From an uncultured Flavobacteriaceae bacterium (lineage in GTDB: Bacteria; Bacteroidota; Bacteroidia; Flavobacteriales; Flavobacteriaceae), in the NCBI GenBank assembly GCA_937901915.1, contig CALGUD010000115.1, positions 1-32,709 on the forward strand: a stretch of 32,709 nt of DNA. Direction: 5' to 3'. Below the pieces are notes generated by a model, which was given only the letters and a program-made list of their open reading frames with translations, was not told where the DNA came from and did no database searches. A program made the position numbers and the translations under genes. Below are positions 24,557 through 32,033 of this stretch, in pieces; the first letter of the stretch is position 1; every line of letters begins with the position of its first letter.

Positions 24557-26653
24557 TTACTTTAATATTTGGTAAACAATGAGGGATACCACATATGCAA
24601 AGCCGGTCATTAAAACCAACTGCAATATTGGCCATTTCCAGGTGTTTGTTTCTTTCTTTACTACCGCCAGTGTGCTCATGCATTGCATGGCAAAGGCATA
24701 AAACAACAATAGTGAGATTCCTGAAGCCAGGTTGAACAATTTTCCTCCCGTAACAGGATTTAATTCGTCGGCCATACGGTTTTTAATGGTTTCTTCTTCA
24801 TCACTCCCCACACTGTAAATAGTAGCTAATGACCCTACAAATACTTCGCGGGCCGCAAAGGAGCTGATGAGGGCAATACCGATTTTCCAATCATAACCTA
24901 AAGGCAGAATAGCTGGCTCAATGGCTTTGCCCATAATTCCAATATATGAATTTTGTAATTTATAGGATGCGATCTTTGTTGATAACTCATCTTCACTAAT
25001 ACTGGGATCGGATTGTGATGTGATGATGCTTTCGGCATTTTCAAACTCTTCATTAGGCCCGTTTGATGCCAGGAACCATAAGATGATGGAAATTGCCAGG
25101 ATAATTTTTCCGGCCCCAACCACAAAGCTTTTTGTTTTTTCAATAACTGTGTATGCTACGTTGCGAAATAGCGGAACCTTGTAGTTGGGCATTTCAACTA
25201 CAAAAAAAGTTTTACTTTTTACATTTAATATCATATTCAACAACCAGGCTGAAAATACAGCCGTTCCAAACCCTAATAAATAAAGTCCCATAAGTGTTAA
25301 CGCCTGGTAGCTGAGACCCATAAACCGTTCCTCTGGAATTACCAATGCAATGATAATGAGGTACACCGGTAATCGTGCCGAACAGGTTGTAAAAGGGGTG
25401 ACGAGTATGGTTATGAGCCTTTCTTTCCAGTTTTCGATATTACGAGTAGCCATTACTGCCGGAATGGCGCAAGCTGTCCCTGAAATTAAAGGCACCACAC
25501 TTTTTCCACTTAGTCCAAAACGTCGCATGACCCTGTCCATTAAAAAAACTACACGGCTCATGTACCCAGTTTCTTCCAGGATGGATATAAAGAGAAACAA
25601 AAATGCTATTTGTGGTATAAAAATAACAATACCACCCAATCCCGGTACAATACCTTCAGCGATCAGGCTTGTAAATGCGCCGGGAGGTAGGGCATCTTTT
25701 GTCCAATCGCTTAATGCAGCAAACTGTGCATCAATAAAGTCCATCGGGTAGCTGCTCCAGTCGTAAATAGCCTGGAAAATGGTAAGCAATATCCAGAAAA
25801 AGATCACATAACCCCAGACTTTATGCGTTAAAACCCTGTCCAGAGAAGCTCTGAAACCTTTGGCAGCATTTACATCTACCTTATAACCTTCCTTTAAAAC
25901 ACCATTTATAAACTGATATCTCAGTATCGTTTCTTTTTGTTGTAGCCGTTTTAATTCGGCTTTCGATTTGGTTGTAAAATCTGAAGTATCCTTAACCAGT
26001 TTTTTATCTACTCTTGTAAAATTAACGTCCTGTGTAATAACGAGCCATAATTTATACAGTTCGTGATCCGGAAAGGTTTTTTTTAATCCATCAAAATATT
26101 CCGGGGCGATGAGAGTAGTATCTACGCACGGCTCGGTAGATAAGTTCTTATAATCGGATATATGTTCTTTAATGGTATCAATCCCTGTTCCTTTACGTGT
26201 ACTTACTACTGCTATTTTGGTTTTTAACCTTTCTTCCAGTAAATCAACATCCAGGGAAATACCTTTTCTTACCATCCTGTCGGCCATATTAATTACCAAA
26301 ATACAAGGCACTTTCAGGTCTTTTATCTGGGTAAATAGCAACAGGTTTCGTTTCAGGTTTTCAACATCGGTAACTATAACAGCTACATCCGGGTAATCCT
26401 TGTCATTTTTATTGAGAAGAAGCTCTATAACCACATTTTCATCCAGGGAGTTTGCATTGAGGCTATAGGTTCCGGGAAGGTCGAGAATATGTGCTTTAAC
26501 ACCGCGAGGAAGCTTACACACACCTTCTTTTTTTTCAACAGTAATACCCGGGTAATTACCTACTTTTTGATTGAGCCCGGTAAGTTGATTAAAAACAGAA
26601 GTCTTGCCGGTATTGGGGTTGCCTATGAGGGCTACTTTAATTTGTTTGCTCAT
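24557..26653 (-). CDS. feoB: Ferrous iron transporter FeoB
   Basis: 698 aa. N-terminal G domain: G1 GNPNTGKTS (11-19), G2 around GNYPGITVEKKEG, G3 DLPGTYS (58-64), G4 NMAD, G5 near STRKGTGI. Then two Gate domains and about eight to ten TM helices, with the conserved SGTACAIPAVMATR and TTCSARLPVYL Cys-containing segments near the pore. Imports Fe2+ across the inner membrane. FeoA overlaps it by four bases (ATGA), so they are translated together. Expected length is 650-780, so it is complete. Confidence 0.97.
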   Translation of the reverse strand: MSKQIKVALIGNPNTGKTSVFNQLTGLNQKVGNYPGITVEKKEGVCKLPRGVKAHILDLPGTYSLNANSLDENVVIELLLNKNDKDYPDVAVIVTDVENLKRNLLLFTQIKDLKVPCILVINMADRMVRKGISLDVDLLEERLKTKIAVVSTRKGTGIDTIKEHISDYKNLSTEPCVDTTLIAPEYFDGLKKTFPDHELYKLWLVITQDVNFTRVDKKLVKDTSDFTTKSKAELKRLQQKETILRYQFINGVLKEGYKVDVNAAKGFRASLDRVLTHKVWGYVIFFWILLTIFQAIYDWSSYPMDFIDAQFAALSDWTKDALPPGAFTSLIAEGIVPGLGGIVIFIPQIAFLFLFISILEETGYMSRVVFLMDRVMRRFGLSGKSVVPLISGTACAIPAVMATRNIENWKERLITILVTPFTTCSARLPVYLIIIALVIPEERFMGLSYQALTLMGLYLLGFGTAVFSAWLLNMILNVKSKTFFVVEMPNYKVPLFRNVAYTVIEKTKSFVVGAGKIILAISIILWFLASNGPNEEFENAESIITSQSDPSISEDELSTKIASYKLQNSYIGIMGKAIEPAILPLGYDWKIGIALISSFAAREVFVGSLATIYSVGSDEEETIKNRMADELNPVTGGKLFNLASGISLLLFYAFAMQCMSTLAVVKKETNTWKWPILQLVLMTGFAYVVSLIVYQILK

Positions 26654-26892
26654 AGAGTAGGTTTTGGAATCTTTTCGATCTCAATGCTCAATGCTGTTTC
26701 ACGGCGTATAGCCAGGAAAGAGCCATTGATGTTTATATATAAAGGGTCGTTAAAAGGGGCATATTGAATAAGTTCTACCTCGTTACCCGGTAAACATCCC
26801 ATTTCAAAGAGTTTTACCGGAATAAGATCGGATGAAACATCCTTTATAATTCCCTTTTCCCCTCTTTTTAAATGTGCTATGGTAGCTTTCAA
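26650..26892 (-). CDS. feoA: FeoA family SH3-like partner of FeoB
   Basis: 80 aa. Small SH3-like beta-barrel: AHLKRGEKGIIKDV, then the hallmark LFEMGCLPGNEVELIQYAPF and NGSFLAIRRETALSIEIEKI. FeoA binds FeoB in the cytoplasm and tunes its transport. Start is TTG at 26892; the reading MKATIAHLKRG fits homologues and no other start codon precedes the conserved region. Stop overlaps the feoB ATG. Preceded by a TAnnTTTG box and an imperfect palindrome. Confidence 0.92.
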   Translation of the reverse strand: MKATIAHLKRGEKGIIKDVSSDLIPVKLFEMGCLPGNEVELIQYAPFNDPLYININGSFLAIRRETALSIEIEKIPKPTL

Positions 26893-26894
26893 TT

Positions 26895-26919
26895 CTTATT
26901 TAGATTGATTATAATTAAG
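26895..26919. promoter_or_regulatory. Imperfect palindrome before feoAB
   Basis: CTTATTTAG at 26895-26903 and ATAATTAAG at 26911-26919 match as an inverted repeat at 7 of 9 positions around 7 bases. It lies between the -7 box and the TTG start and shares the TTTAGAT string with the palindrome in the receptor promoter. A metal-repressor site is possible. Confidence 0.3.
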
Positions 26920-26920
26920 G

Positions 26921-26928
26921 CAAAAGTA
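26921..26928 (-). promoter_or_regulatory. -7 element of feoAB
   Basis: TACTTTTG on the - strand, exact to TAnnTTTG, 28 bp before the feoA start. Confidence 0.5.
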
Positions 26929-26952
26929 CTATAAAAAAACTGTTTTGAAAAA

Positions 26953-27627
26953 CTAATTGGGGTATTCTGATTTTAGTATTTGTAAATCAGCTATTAACCT
27001 TTCAATTTCTTCATCTTTAGTCCCGTCATAAAACCCCCTGATGCGCCTGTTCTTATCAACCAAAATAAAATTTTCGGTATGAATCATATCATAGGGGCCG
27101 CCATCGCCATCGGTTTTTACTGCCAAATAACTTTTTCGGGCCAGGTTATAAATCTCTTTTTTATCCCCGGTTACCAGGTTCCATTTTTTATCATTGACCC
27201 CTTTTTCAATTGCATATTTTTTAAGTTGTGGTACCGAGTCAATTTGTGGGGTTACCGAATGAGAAAGCAGCATAACATCATCATCATTTAAAATTTCTTT
27301 TTGTATCACTGCCATATTCTCTGTCATTACCGGGCATATTGTAGGGCAGGTAGTAAAAAAGAAATCGGCTATGTATATCTTGTTTTCATAGTCTTTTTGA
27401 GTAATGGTTTTTCCGTTTTGATTTATTAAACTGAAATCGGCTATTGTATGATATTTTTTTTGATGTTGAATGGTGCTGTCCACCAATTCAAAATTAACCA
27501 TGGCCGGTTGGTACACAGGTAGCTTTTCTTCGGGTTTCAGTGCATTGTAGAACAAGTAAATAATAATACAAGATAAAATGAATAAAGTGATAAATAAATA
27601 CCGGAACTTCCTGAAAAACTGCAACAT
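26953..27627 (-). CDS. SCO1/SenC family copper/thiol protein
   Basis: 224 aa, membrane-anchored by one helix (residues 10-29) with a thioredoxin fold in the periplasm. Copper and redox ligands are the CPTIC pair (Cys94, Cys98) in FFFTTCPTICPVMTENM and the distal His in DMIHTENFILVD. SCO proteins deliver Cu to the CuA site of cytochrome oxidase or reduce its thiols. It stands alone upstream of feoAB, with its stop 60 bp before feoA; another TAnnTTTG box precedes it. ATG at 27627 gives a correct anchor. Confidence 0.93.
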   Translation of the reverse strand: MLQFFRKFRYLFITLFILSCIIIYLFYNALKPEEKLPVYQPAMVNFELVDSTIQHQKKYHTIADFSLINQNGKTITQKDYENKIYIADFFFTTCPTICPVMTENMAVIQKEILNDDDVMLLSHSVTPQIDSVPQLKKYAIEKGVNDKKWNLVTGDKKEIYNLARKSYLAVKTDGDGGPYDMIHTENFILVDKNRRIRGFYDGTKDEEIERLIADLQILKSEYPN

Positions 27628-27650
27628 TTTATATCTGATTTACCTGGATG

Positions 27651-27658
27651 CAAAATTA
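27651..27658 (-). promoter_or_regulatory. -7 element of the SCO gene
   Basis: TAATTTTG on the - strand (exact), 23 bp before the ATG; CTTG at 27684-27681 lies 22 nt upstream as a possible -33. Confidence 0.45.
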
Positions 27659-27774
27659 CTGTTTAAGAAGGAAAATCAGACAAGTTTAGACGATAAATAT
27701 GAGCGGATTCATAAATCAGTCATAAAAAATAAGCACTTACAGCAGATAGTTTTTATAAACTAAGATGAAAACAT

Positions 27775-27782
27775 TACTTTTG
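27775..27782 (+). promoter_or_regulatory. -7 element of rseP
   Basis: TACTTTTG, exact to TAnnTTTG, 31 bp before the ATG at 27814. The -33 region (TTTTAT) is weak. Confidence 0.45.
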
Positions 27783-27813
27783 TGCGGTTAAAATTTATAG
27801 ATCAAGAAAGTAA

Positions 27814-29130
27814 ATGACAGTATTAAGCCAGATAGCACAATTTGTCCTTATTATATCAATATTAGTTGTACTACACGAATTAGGACATTTTATACCAGCA
27901 AAATTATTTAAAACCAAGGTCGAAAAATTCTTTTTATTCTTTGATGTAAAGTTTGCCTTATTTAAAAAGAAAATAGGCGATACGGTTTACGGAGTGGGCT
28001 GGCTTCCATTGGGAGGTTATGTAAAAATAGCCGGGATGATCGATGAAAGCATGGATAAGGAGCAAATGAAAGAGCCGCCTAAGCCATGGGAATTCCGCTC
28101 TAAGCCAGCCTGGCAACGACTCATTATTATGGTAGGAGGTGTTTTCGTAAATTTTATATTGGCATGGATTATTTATTCAGCACTTTTAATCAATAATGGT
28201 GATACATACATACCCGCCGACAGTTTAAAATACGGAATTCAAGTTGATTCTATTGGCGAGAAACTAGGATTTAAGACGGGAGATAAAATTATTGCTGTTG
28301 ACGGGAAGGAAGCGAAAAAGTTTAAAGAAACCAAGATTGATATTCTTTTAGGTGATGAGGTGACAGTAAACAGGGATGGGGAGGTTATTACAATACCCAT
28401 TAGTGATGAAGGCAAGAAAGAGGTTCTACAGACATTGGGTAGAGATTTCATGAGTTATCGCCAAAAGCCTGTGTTGGAAAAAATATATTCTGAAACTGTA
28501 GCTGAAGAAGCCGGCTTTATGGCAGGGGATGAAATAGTAATGGTAAATGGCAGGGATGTAAACTACTGGAATGATTTTGTTGACATTATACGTTCATCAC
28601 CAAACAAAGCGATGAATATTACTGTAAAAAGAGGTGATGACCTGAAACGGCTTTCATTAACTGTTCCGGAAGAGGCCGCTATTGGGGTACAACTTGATAT
28701 AAAAGACCTGAGGGTAACTGATGAATACAGTTTCTTAGAAGGAATACCAGCCGGATTTACAAAAACAATTAGTGAACTGACCAGACAGATTAAACAGTTT
28801 AAAATTATTTTTAATACCAAAACTGAAGGTTATAAACAGGTAAAAGGCCCTATTGGTATTGTAGAAATGATGCCTGAAACATGGAATTGGTTGTTTTTTT
28901 GGAATTTTTTAGCAATGTTTTCGGTGTGGTTGGCATTTTTAAATATATTGCCTATACCTGCGTTGGATGGCGGGCATGTAATGTTCTTGTTGTATGAAAT
29001 GGTTACAGGCAGGAAACCAAGTGAAAAAGTACTCGAAACAGGCCAGATTATCGGGTTTGTAATATTAGCAGGATTAATGCTTCTTATCTTTGGAAATGAC
29101 ATTTGGAATCTTATAAAAAGATTTTTTTAA
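27814..29130 (+). CDS. rseP: RseP-type site-2 protease (RIP zinc metalloprotease)
   Basis: 438 aa intramembrane zinc protease. TM1 carries HELGH (His21, Glu22, His25); the third ligand lies in NILPIPALDGGHVM near residue 385. Two PDZ-like regions lie between (about 130-200 and 205-275, for example AEEAGFMAGDEIVMVNGRDV). It cuts transmembrane anti-sigma factors or leftover signal peptides after a first periplasmic cut. Length and layout match Bacteroidota RseP. Single gene, divergent from the SCO gene; the tRNA follows. Confidence 0.96.
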   Translation: MTVLSQIAQFVLIISILVVLHELGHFIPAKLFKTKVEKFFLFFDVKFALFKKKIGDTVYGVGWLPLGGYVKIAGMIDESMDKEQMKEPPKPWEFRSKPAWQRLIIMVGGVFVNFILAWIIYSALLINNGDTYIPADSLKYGIQVDSIGEKLGFKTGDKIIAVDGKEAKKFKETKIDILLGDEVTVNRDGEVITIPISDEGKKEVLQTLGRDFMSYRQKPVLEKIYSETVAEEAGFMAGDEIVMVNGRDVNYWNDFVDIIRSSPNKAMNITVKRGDDLKRLSLTVPEEAAIGVQLDIKDLRVTDEYSFLEGIPAGFTKTISELTRQIKQFKIIFNTKTEGYKQVKGPIGIVEMMPETWNWLFFWNFLAMFSVWLAFLNILPIPALDGGHVMFLLYEMVTGRKPSEKVLETGQIIGFVILAGLMLLIFGNDIWNLIKRFF

Positions 29131-29145
29131 AAAGTGATCTTTTTA

Positions 29146-29177
29146 TTGGGGCAAATAAAAAAACATATTTATATTTG
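29146..29177 (+). promoter_or_regulatory. Promoter of tRNA-Asn
   Basis: TTG at 29146-29148, a 21-nt gap, then TATATTTG at 29170-29177, a full Bacteroidota promoter match 63 bp before the tRNA. Confidence 0.65.
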
Positions 29178-29240
29178 CAACCGCAAAACAAGAATGTAAA
29201 TTCCCAATTTGCATTTTCGGGTAACACCGGGAAGTTATAT

Positions 29241-29314
29241 TCCTCCTTAGCTCAGTTGGTTAGAGCATCTGACTGTTAATCAGAGGGTCCTTGGTTCGAG
29301 CCCAAGAGGAGGAG
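29241..29314 (+). tRNA. tRNA-Asn (GTT)
   Basis: 74 nt cloverleaf: acceptor TCCTCCT with AGGAGGA, D arm GCTC/GAGC, anticodon stem TCTGA/TCAGA with loop CTGTTAA (anticodon GTT at 29275-29277), T stem CTTGG/CCAAG with loop TTCGAGC, discriminator G. CCA is not fully encoded. Reads AAC/AAU codons. Its 3' end is the probable attachment site of the adjacent integrase. Confidence 0.97.
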
Positions 29315-29324
29315 CACTTCAATA

Positions 29325-29358
29325 AAAATCCAACTTATGAAAATAGGTTGGATTTTTT
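29325..29358 (+). terminator. Terminator after tRNA-Asn
   Basis: AAAATCCAAC (29325-29334) pairs with GTTGGATTTT (29347-29356) around 12 bases, followed by further T; a strong intrinsic terminator 11 bp after the tRNA. Confidence 0.85.
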
Positions 29359-29413
29359 GTTTAACCGGGTTTAGCCACTGTTTGTAGCTATTTCCAAGGT
29401 CTACCAAAAAGTC

Positions 29414-29426
29414 AACTTGTCAAGTT
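29414..29426. repeat. Short palindrome in the integrase attachment region
   Basis: AACTTG-T-CAAGTT, a perfect 6-bp inverted repeat around one base, followed by a T-run. It may bind an excision factor or integrase, or act as a weak terminator. Confidence 0.4.
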
Positions 29427-29439
29427 TTTTTGTAAAAAA

Positions 29440-29480
29440 AGGTTCCCATTAAGGTTCCCAAAAAAATCTCGAGGTTCCCA
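29440..29480 (+). repeat. Three direct AGGTTCCCA repeats, candidate integrase arm sites
   Basis: AGGTTCCCA occurs at 29440-29448, 29452-29460 and 29472-29480, between the tRNA and the integrase start. Repeated short direct sequences in this position are the usual arm-binding sites of tyrosine integrases. Confidence 0.65.
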
Positions 29481-29530
29481 TTTTTAAAACTGAATTGTAT
29501 GCCAACTGTTTAACTTAAAATCAATTGGTC

Positions 29531-30733
29531 ATGAATCAAGAAAAATTATCCATTCGTTTTGTAATTAGCATTTCTAAAATCAATAAAAGAGGATTATGCC
29601 CTATAACATGTAGATTAACTTACCAGAAGAAAAGAAAAGCATTTTCCACAGGTTTATTTGTAAACCCAAAGAACTGGAATGCTAAAAAGCAATTTGTAAT
29701 ATCTAAAGAAGATAATAGTGATTTTTTAAATGGTGAATTATCACTAATCAGTCAAAAAGCTAATAATGCTTTTTTATCATTGCAATTACAACAATCTGAC
29801 TTTTCTGTAGATGATATATTTGATAAGTATACAAACAGGAAGATAAAAAAAGAAGATAATGTTATTAGTTACTTCAGAAGGTATCTTAAATCTCAATCTA
29901 AGCTCATTGGTAAAGATATTAAACGAACTACATGGAATAAGCTACAGTATGTGTGTAATGATGTAGAAACCTTTATAAAGAAGAAATACAACAAGAATGA
30001 CTTTCCATTAAACAAGCTAGAACTTCAGTTTCTTGTGGACTTTGAATATTATTTAAAGACTGAAAAAAATCAGAAACAAATTACAATTAACAAAGCACTA
30101 CAAAGATTTAGAAAATCTGTAAGGGTAGCAGTTTCAGAAGGGTATTTAGATAAAGACCCATTTCAGTTACATAAACCCGGGAGAGTTAAAAAGGAAGTCG
30201 TCTTTTTATTACAAGAGGAATTGACACAGCTTGAAAAACATCAGTTTAGTCAACCAAGACTATGTTTAGTAAAAGATTTGTTTATTTTTTGTTGTTATAC
30301 GGGGTTGGCATATAATGAAATGTCAAACCTTAAAAAAGAGCATCTAATAAAAGGGTTTGATGGTCATGTATGGATTCAGATGAAAAGGGAAAAGACAAGT
30401 AAAATGATTTCAGTACCTCTTTTACCTAAGGCAATTCAGGTTATTGATAAATATAATTCTGGTGGCGAGTATGTATTACCGAAATTTAGCAATCAAAAAA
30501 TTAATTCTTATTTAAAAGAGATCGCTGAGATTGTAGGTATAAGTAAAAACTTAAGTCATCATATAGCTAGAAAAACTTTTGCATCCACTGTATTACTTTA
30601 TAATGACGTACCTATGGAAGTTGTGAGTGAACTTTTAGGACATTCAAGTATTAGTATTACGGAAGAGTATTATGGAAAGGTGGTGCAGAAAAAGGTGAGT
30701 GAAGAAATAGACAAATTAATAAAAAGGGGATAA
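29531..30733 (+). CDS. Tyrosine site-specific integrase of a tRNA-Asn-linked island
   Basis: 400 aa from the ATG at 29531 (a TTG two codons earlier is in frame). Arm-binding domain 1-95 (KRGLCPITCRLTYQKKRKAF, STGLFVNPKNWN), SAM-like core-binding domain about 100-205, catalytic domain 220-398. Catalytic signs: Lys in the KREKTSKMISVPL strand, HHIARKTFA (His and Arg), LGHSSIS (His) and nucleophile Tyr in EEYYGKV. The box I Arg is replaced: TGLAYNEMSNL has Ala where TGLR is usual, as in Bacteroidota integrases of the IntDOT kind. It reads away from tRNA-Asn 217 bp upstream, the usual layout for an island integrated at the tRNA 3' end. Confidence 0.93.
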   Translation: MNQEKLSIRFVISISKINKRGLCPITCRLTYQKKRKAFSTGLFVNPKNWNAKKQFVISKEDNSDFLNGELSLISQKANNAFLSLQLQQSDFSVDDIFDKYTNRKIKKEDNVISYFRRYLKSQSKLIGKDIKRTTWNKLQYVCNDVETFIKKKYNKNDFPLNKLELQFLVDFEYYLKTEKNQKQITINKALQRFRKSVRVAVSEGYLDKDPFQLHKPGRVKKEVVFLLQEELTQLEKHQFSQPRLCLVKDLFIFCCYTGLAYNEMSNLKKEHLIKGFDGHVWIQMKREKTSKMISVPLLPKAIQVIDKYNSGGEYVLPKFSNQKINSYLKEIAEIVGISKNLSHHIARKTFASTVLLYNDVPMEVVSELLGHSSISITEEYYGKVVQKKVSEEIDKLIKRG

Positions 30734-30788
30734 ACACCCTATAAAAATATTATAAACCATTGTACATTAGGCAACTAAACTTATACTT

Positions 30789-31667
30789 ATGAAATCATAT
30801 TTACTATCCTTCTCTTTATTAATTTTCTGTTTAAGTTGCAAAGAGGATTCTACTAAAGAACACAGTTTTGATGAAGGTGATAATGTTGAAATATCTGAAA
30901 CCAATATTGTTAGCCTAAATAAAGAATTGAATAATAGTATGGCTATTTCTGAAATAGAATCTTATTTAAGTAATATAACTGATTCGACATATACAGCATC
31001 AATAGCATCAATGCCAGATAGTAATGATGCTTCTCTTAAATGGAAAACTGATAATATCAATAGTTTTAAAAATGATGAAATAAAATCTAAAGAAGTTAAT
31101 TTAGAAACTGTAATTAAAGATGTTTTTGACCCTGAGAAAAGCCCCTGTTCATTACCGCAAAAAGTTAAAAGAAAGTTATTAAGATTAAAAGAAAAGGGAG
31201 AAGGATGGGCACCAAAAGTTGTCGTTAATTATACTAAAAAATTGCCTATTGGAGCTCTCGAATTGCCCACAAGTAGTTTAACAGTTTTGTTACATACTAT
31301 TAGTATTGTATCAACAGACAATACTAAGAAAAGTTTTATACTGTTTGGCTCTCCTACTTATAAGAATTTAGATATCAATACGCTATTAGTGGGTGAAGGA
31401 TTTGATTCTTTTATGTATAGCTTAGACTGTTCAGGGTACTTAAATGCAGCTATTGAGGGATCAGGAATAATACCGGGCGCAGATATTAAAGCAAGTGCAG
31501 AGGCTGCATTGTCTAGTGATAATTCCATGTTAATTGGAGGAGGGGTTATTATTTCACCTATAGCAGCAGCATATTATGGTAATGCCTTGGGAATTAATTT
31601 TGATAAAAAAAATAGAATTGAAATATTAAATTTACTCCAAAAAAAATGCCTGAAATACAGCCATTGA
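30789..31667 (+). CDS. Island lipoprotein of unknown function, probably C-terminally truncated
   Basis: 292 aa. Lipoprotein signal MKSYLLSFSLLIFCLSC (Cys17). Polar linker to about 115, then a domain beginning CSLPQKVKRKLLRLKEKG with alternating strands (ALELPTSSLTVLLHTISIVS) and a Gly/Ala-rich part (SLDCSGYLNAAIEGSGIIPG, GGGVIISPIAAAYYG). I do not recognise the family; no catalytic motif is evident. The reading frame stops at 31665-31667, but the same frame resumes 30 bp later with related-looking Gly-rich sequence to 32024, and an 18-bp direct repeat spans the break. The natural product may thus be about 383 aa. It follows the integrase by 55 bp and may be island cargo for defence or competition, which is inference only. 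Confidence 0.7.
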   Translation: MKSYLLSFSLLIFCLSCKEDSTKEHSFDEGDNVEISETNIVSLNKELNNSMAISEIESYLSNITDSTYTASIASMPDSNDASLKWKTDNINSFKNDEIKSKEVNLETVIKDVFDPEKSPCSLPQKVKRKLLRLKEKGEGWAPKVVVNYTKKLPIGALELPTSSLTVLLHTISIVSTDNTKKSFILFGSPTYKNLDINTLLVGEGFDSFMYSLDCSGYLNAAIEGSGIIPGADIKASAEAALSSDNSMLIGGGVIISPIAAAYYGNALGINFDKKNRIEILNLLQKKCLKYSH

Positions 31668-31714
31668 GAAGAAACATAAAACCAACAAGTTGTAAGTAGA
31701 ATTGAAATATTAAA
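31613..31714 (+). repeat. 18-bp direct repeats bounding an 84-bp unit with two stop codons
   Basis: TAGAATTGAAATATTAAA occurs at 31613-31630 and 31697-31714, offset exactly 84 bp (28 codons). Both copies are read in the same frame as RIEIL. The unit between contains the TGA at 31665 and TAA at 31677. Loss of one unit would join the lipoprotein frame to the downstream sequence without a stop. Confidence 0.85.
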
Positions 31715-32024
31715 ATCATTAATAAACATACCCAACATAAAAAATACTGATAAAATAACAATTACACCTTTATTGGAAGTTATTTGGGTTTCCAATACTG
31801 GAAACTCTAGCTTTAATGGGGAAGCAAATTTTAATGGTAATGCTTCACTTGGTTTTGGAGTGGGATCAGTTGGGACATCTAACAATGCTGGAGCTAAATT
31901 AACAAGAGAGAGTTCTTATACTTCTTTTAGAACTTTTTATACTGACAGGAAGTTTATATCCACAATAGAGCCTTTTACAATAGAAGAAGTAGGGAGTTTA
32001 ATTAATAGTTTAGAGGGGGAATAA
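31680..32024 (+). pseudogene. Detached 3' part of the island lipoprotein gene
   Basis: Open, in the same frame as the lipoprotein, from the TAA at 31677-31679 to the TAA at 32022-32024. It reads RIEILKSLINIPNIKNTDKI, then LLEVIWVSNTGNSSFNGEAN and a Gly-rich strand pattern FNGNASLGFGVGSVGTSNN, ending EEVGSLINSLEGE. It has no ATG; a TTG at 31773 would give 83 aa but lacks a signal peptide. Best read as the C-terminal region of the upstream gene cut off by the stop-containing unit. An independently started protein cannot be excluded. Confidence 0.6.
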
Positions 32025-32033
32025 TTATAATTC

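Noticed and set aside
29115..29144. AT-only hairpin over the rseP stop (AAAAAGAT with ATCTTTTT) as a terminator
   Set aside because: Stem almost without G-C pairs; too weak to call, though it could act marginally.
31632..31695. Programmed frameshift at the A8 run continuing into MPEIQPLRRNIKPTSCK
   Set aside because: That frame meets a TAG at 31696-31698 region and would need a second shift to rejoin the downstream sequence; the 84-bp duplication explains the layout more simply.
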